Assembly (NCBI GenBank): GCA_002362175.1 | Contig: DETU01000039.1 | Coordinates: 1 to 34,742, forward strand | DNA: 34,742 nt | Direction: 5' to 3' | From: Ruminococcus sp. UBA3280 | GTDB lineage: Bacteria > Bacillota > Clostridia > Oscillospirales > Ruminococcaceae | In this document: positions 31,673 through 34,742 of the stretch, piece by piece | How the letters are laid out: every line of letters begins with the position of its first letter | Numbering within the stretch: the stretch's first letter is position 1 | Position numbers and translations under genes: made by a program | Notes under the pieces: model-generated | The model's database searches: none | What the model was told of the DNA's origin: nothing | The model's input: only the letters and a program-made list of their open reading frames with translations

Positions 31673-33568
31673 TTGGATAATAACAATCAAATATTTCCCG
31701 ACGGAAATAATAACAACAATCAGCAAAATTACAATCAGTATACAGACAATAATATCACACAACAGTACAATGCTGACAACAATAATTTTCAGCAGTACGG
31801 ACAGAATCCGAACTACAACGGAAACAATTATCAGCAGTATGGTCAGAATTTCAATAATAATCCTTATGGACAGCCATACAACTACAATCAGCCCAATAAC
31901 TTTCAGCCACAGAACAATTACATACCTCCGCAGAATAATTTTCAACAGCCGTATAATATGCAGTACGCCAATACACCCAAAAAGAAATCACCGACAGCAA
32001 TGTATGTGGTTCTTATAGCAATAATAATTCTTTTTGCAGTTATAATTATCTCAATGTCTGCGGTAATGCGTTCGATTATGAATACCAGAGACGAAAAGGG
32101 CGGAAACAAAAAAAATAACGATAATATGTTAATTGCCGACACTGAAGAAACTACAGATGAAGAAACAGATGAAGACGAAGATGTCAGTGAGCTTTCTGTT
32201 CCTGCAATAAGTAAATTTCAGAAAAACGACGATACAGAAACTGACGGGGTTATGGTATATGTGACATGGAGTGCGGTTGAAAATGCCGACGGATACGAAA
32301 TAGAAGCTGTGGAAACAGAAAATACACCCGACGCCGAACCTTATAAGCGTAATGTAGTTACTTCCGACACTTATTTTGAAACAGGTGCGTCAGTACCCAT
32401 GAATATAAAAGTCAAAGTAAGAGCTTACAAGAATGTTGACGGAGACAATATCTACAGCGAATGGAGCGAAATTTCAGAATGTAATCTTTCCGAATACATG
32501 AAGGACAAAAATATAAAAGTATCTTCAACTCCCGTTTATTATGTAAAAATAAATAATTATCATCTTCCGATATACAAGGACGCAAGTTATGAAAATCCTG
32601 CTCATGATTACATAAACGACAGAGGAAATTATACAATCACCGAACGTTCGGGACACTGGGGAAAACTCAAATCCGGAGCAGGCTGGATTAATCTTGACGA
32701 CGCTGATAATTTCGGAAGTACTTACGGCAGGGAAAAAGCCTACATCTCAACGGAAAAAGACCCCCTCACAATTCGTTACGCTCCTCTGACAGATTCAAAG
32801 GCACAGGGATATATTCCGAGAGGTGAAACAGTTTATGTATACTATATTGATGTGGACGGCTGGTATTATGTCCGCTATAAAGGCACAGACGGATTTCTTG
32901 ATAAAAGATATGTAACGTTGGGCAAAGCTCCTGCTAAATTTGAATCCTACAAACTGGAAGTAAACAACTATAACCTTCCTGTATACAAAGACTCTAAATA
33001 CAGTTCCAAAATAAAAACGCACATAAGAGACCGAGAAGTATATACAATTGTTGAAACCGACGACAGCGGGAAATGGGGCAAGCTCCTTTCGGGTGACGGC
33101 TGGATTAATCTCAGTGACGCACGTAAATTCGGCAAGACAGGTACACCGGAAAAAGCATATGTAACTACTAACAAAGACCCCCTTTCACTCCGTCAAGGTC
33201 CTGATATGAGTGCGGACATTCTTACTGAAATCCCTAAAAATGAGATTATAGAAGTATGTGAGGTTTATATGGACGACAATAATCCGAACAAAGCTTCAAA
33301 AGAATGGTACTATGTCCGCTACAGAAACAAAGAGGGGTTTGTATCTGCAAAATATGTCACTCTCGGCGAACCTGCAACAACAGAAACAACAACAGAACAG
33401 CCCGAAACAGAAACTACTACCGAAAAAACAGAACCGCCCGTTACTAACCCTCCCGAAACTGAACTAATCTATACAGACCCCCCTGAAACTGAACCAATTT
33501 ACACAGAACCGCCGATTATTGACACACCAATTGATACTACCGTAATTGACGATATTGGACAATGGTGA
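31673..33568 (+). CDS. Membrane protein with Asn/Gln-rich cytoplasmic tail, FnIII-like and SH3-like domains
   Basis: A 631-residue protein. Residues 1-100 are extremely rich in Asn, Gln and Tyr. A basic KKK (103-105) precedes one transmembrane helix (110-132), so the N-terminus is inside. Outside lie an acidic linker (157-172), a fibronectin-III-like domain (about 174-275, VTWSAVENADGYEIEA), then four alternating SH3-like units: YYVKINNYHLPIYKD (289 onwards), KDPLTIRYAP (355-417), YKLEVNNYNLPVYKD (426 onwards) and KDPLSLRQGP (495-566). A Thr/Glu/Pro tail with DPPETEPIYTEPP repeats ends it. The likely start is TTG 31673, after a G-rich site. It is 23 bases after the transferase gene. SH3-like units suggest cell-wall contact; the function is unknown. 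Confidence 0.8.
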   Translation: MDNNNQIFPDGNNNNNQQNYNQYTDNNITQQYNADNNNFQQYGQNPNYNGNNYQQYGQNFNNNPYGQPYNYNQPNNFQPQNNYIPPQNNFQQPYNMQYANTPKKKSPTAMYVVLIAIIILFAVIIISMSAVMRSIMNTRDEKGGNKKNNDNMLIADTEETTDEETDEDEDVSELSVPAISKFQKNDDTETDGVMVYVTWSAVENADGYEIEAVETENTPDAEPYKRNVVTSDTYFETGASVPMNIKVKVRAYKNVDGDNIYSEWSEISECNLSEYMKDKNIKVSSTPVYYVKINNYHLPIYKDASYENPAHDYINDRGNYTITERSGHWGKLKSGAGWINLDDADNFGSTYGREKAYISTEKDPLTIRYAPLTDSKAQGYIPRGETVYVYYIDVDGWYYVRYKGTDGFLDKRYVTLGKAPAKFESYKLEVNNYNLPVYKDSKYSSKIKTHIRDREVYTIVETDDSGKWGKLLSGDGWINLSDARKFGKTGTPEKAYVTTNKDPLSLRQGPDMSADILTEIPKNEIIEVCEVYMDDNNPNKASKEWYYVRYRNKEGFVSAKYVTLGEPATTETTTEQPETETTTEKTEPPVTNPPETELIYTDPPETEPIYTEPPIIDTPIDTTVIDDIGQW

Positions 33569-33591
33569 AATTTAATAAAAGGAGATTTTAT

Positions 33592-34674
33592 ATGAATAAC
33601 AATGAAGATTTTATCGATTTGACAAAGAAAAACGATAATTCAAACATAAATGGTTCACAATACCCTAACAATAATCAACAGCAATTTCAGAACACAACCA
33701 ACGGCTATACACAGCCATTTCCGCAGAATACAAATAATCAGCCGTTTTTTGATTATAATAACACAAACAATAACAATTATCAGCAGAATCCCTATCAGCC
33801 TAATCAGAATATCTATCCGCAACAACCACCACAGCCCCAACCTGACTATAACAGACAATATGCAGACCCACCGAAAAAGAAAACATCGTCGGGAATGTAT
33901 ATCATTCTTATCGCTGTAATAGTTTTCTTTGCTGTGATAATCGTGGCAATGTCAACAATCATGAAAGCAATGGTAAACAAAAAGAACAATAACAACGACA
34001 ATTTAAGAGGAAATACGACGCTTTCTGACAGTACCGACGATGATGATGAAGATTCAGAAGATGAGACGGAAGATTCCGATTCTGAAGAAATGCTGACAAC
34101 AACTAATCCCGTTATGGCTGAAGAAGTAACGGAAGTAACTGAACCTATTGAAACAGAACCTGAAGTAGTAACTGTTACAGTAATTGTTGAAGTTCCTGCC
34201 GAGCCTGAGCCTGAACACTATGACCCGCCCGTACAAAATCAGACATATGTTTATGATACGGGATTTTACGGTTATATTACAACACAGAAAGACCCCCTGA
34301 ATGTACGTTCCGAACCTTCAAAAAGTTCAAAAGTTCTTACATCAATACCCAAAGGTGAATATGTTTATGTATACGATACAAGTGAATACGGCTGGTACTA
34401 TACTACATATAACGGCAAATCAGGTTATGTAAGTGCCGACTATGTAACAGCCGGACAGTATTCCGTTTACGATTCATATACACCGTCAACGGCTGTTGTT
34501 GCAACAAAGCAGGACGTTCTCAATCTCCGCAAATCAGCATCAACAAACGGTACAATTATCACAGGTATACCCAAAGGAAGTACCGTAACTATAGTTGAAT
34601 ACGGCTATGATTGGTGTTATGTTTCATGGGGCGGATATACAGGATATGTAAGCACAGATTATCTTTCATTCTGA
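33592..34674 (+). CDS. Paralogue: Asn/Gln-rich membrane protein with two SH3-like domains
   Basis: A 360-residue shorter relative of the preceding protein. It has an Asn/Gln/Pro-rich N-terminus (1-93), KKK, one transmembrane helix (101-124), an acidic linker (about 146-170, runs of Asp/Glu/Ser), a Glu/Thr/Pro/Val stretch to about 215, and two SH3-like units: GYITTQKDPLNVRSEP (226-288) and VVATKQDVLNLRKSA (302-358). The ATG at 33592 has AAAGGAG eight bases upstream; an earlier ATG at 33562 lies inside the previous gene. The helix is closely similar to the neighbour's (AMYVVLIAIIILFAVIIISM and GMYIILIAVIVFFAVIIVAM), showing a tandem duplication. Confidence 0.85.
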   Translation: MNNNEDFIDLTKKNDNSNINGSQYPNNNQQQFQNTTNGYTQPFPQNTNNQPFFDYNNTNNNNYQQNPYQPNQNIYPQQPPQPQPDYNRQYADPPKKKTSSGMYIILIAVIVFFAVIIVAMSTIMKAMVNKKNNNNDNLRGNTTLSDSTDDDDEDSEDETEDSDSEEMLTTTNPVMAEEVTEVTEPIETEPEVVTVTVIVEVPAEPEPEHYDPPVQNQTYVYDTGFYGYITTQKDPLNVRSEPSKSSKVLTSIPKGEYVYVYDTSEYGWYYTTYNGKSGYVSADYVTAGQYSVYDSYTPSTAVVATKQDVLNLRKSASTNGTIITGIPKGSTVTIVEYGYDWCYVSWGGYTGYVSTDYLSF

Positions 34675-34718
34675 TAATAAAAAATTATGCCGTAAACGGC
34701 AGAAAAGGAGAATAAAAT

Positions 34719-34742
34719 ATGCAGTACGGACATTTTGACCTT
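34719..34742 (+). CDS. Start of a gene cut by the window edge, probably a GH94 cellobiose/cellodextrin phosphorylase
   Basis: AAAAGGAG precedes an ATG at 34719, and eight codons are visible: MQYGHFDL. This opening closely resembles GH94 cellobiose phosphorylases, which as I recall begin M(R/K/Q)YGHFDD. Such an enzyme would suit a cellulolytic organism. Eight residues cannot prove it. Confidence 0.4.

Overview
The window looks like part of the chromosome of a fibre-degrading Ruminococcus-type Firmicute (Oscillospiraceae). The main support is a GH74 xyloglucanase ending in a type I dockerin (a cellulosome part), a pyruvate phosphate dikinase with the codon bias of a very highly expressed gene, Thr-rich surface proteins, the Gram-positive yloU/yloV pair, and what looks like the first codons of a GH94 cellobiose phosphorylase at the right edge. 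No tRNA, rRNA, CRISPR array or complete insertion sequence was seen.

Left part (1-14345). The window opens inside ppdK. The last 29 bases of that locus (end of ppdK plus stop) occur again, identical, 11,975 bp further on. The two copies bound an integrative element inserted at the ppdK 3' end (about 2342-14345). It carries a hipBA toxin-antitoxin pair near its left end, a leftward block of accessory genes (4777-11386) and a rightward block (11527-14333) with a replication-initiator-like protein, a 51-aa protein and a large serine recombinase whose stop codon lies inside the right att copy. Many cargo genes are damaged: a NADAR gene has a Trp-to-amber change, a ClpX-like AAA+ gene is fused out of frame to a lipoprotein gene that has lost its signal peptide, a zinc-ribbon gene is interrupted by an in-frame stop, and a paralogue survives only as a fragment. 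hipBA and the recombinase are intact. The most unusual feature is that, when the element is closed into a circle, the recombinase reading frame continues past its stop, in frame, into a coding-like 45-codon tail stranded at the opposite end of the element. The original ppdK terminator now lies beyond the element, and the element supplies another close to its left end.

Middle part (14346-22016). After the displaced terminator come a hypothetical gene and, on the minus strand, the dockerin-bearing GH74 enzyme, mfd (transcription-repair coupling) and pth (peptidyl-tRNA hydrolase). pth and GH74 each have a clear sigma-70-type promoter.

Right part (22143-34742). This holds a Thr-rich surface protein, a lipoprotein, an oxidative-stress operon (superoxide reductase without centre I, then rubrerythrin), and a leftward cluster running from yloU/yloV through two hypothetical genes to a helical-bundle gene whose ribosome-binding site lies in a hairpin. 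Further right are a leftward operon of small membrane proteins around a PstS-like binding protein with no transporter, a divergent Sfp-type phosphopantetheinyl transferase, and two paralogous single-pass membrane proteins with Asn/Gln-rich cytoplasmic N-termini and extracellular SH3-like repeats.

All calls are from reading the sequence and remembered family motifs. No database search was run.
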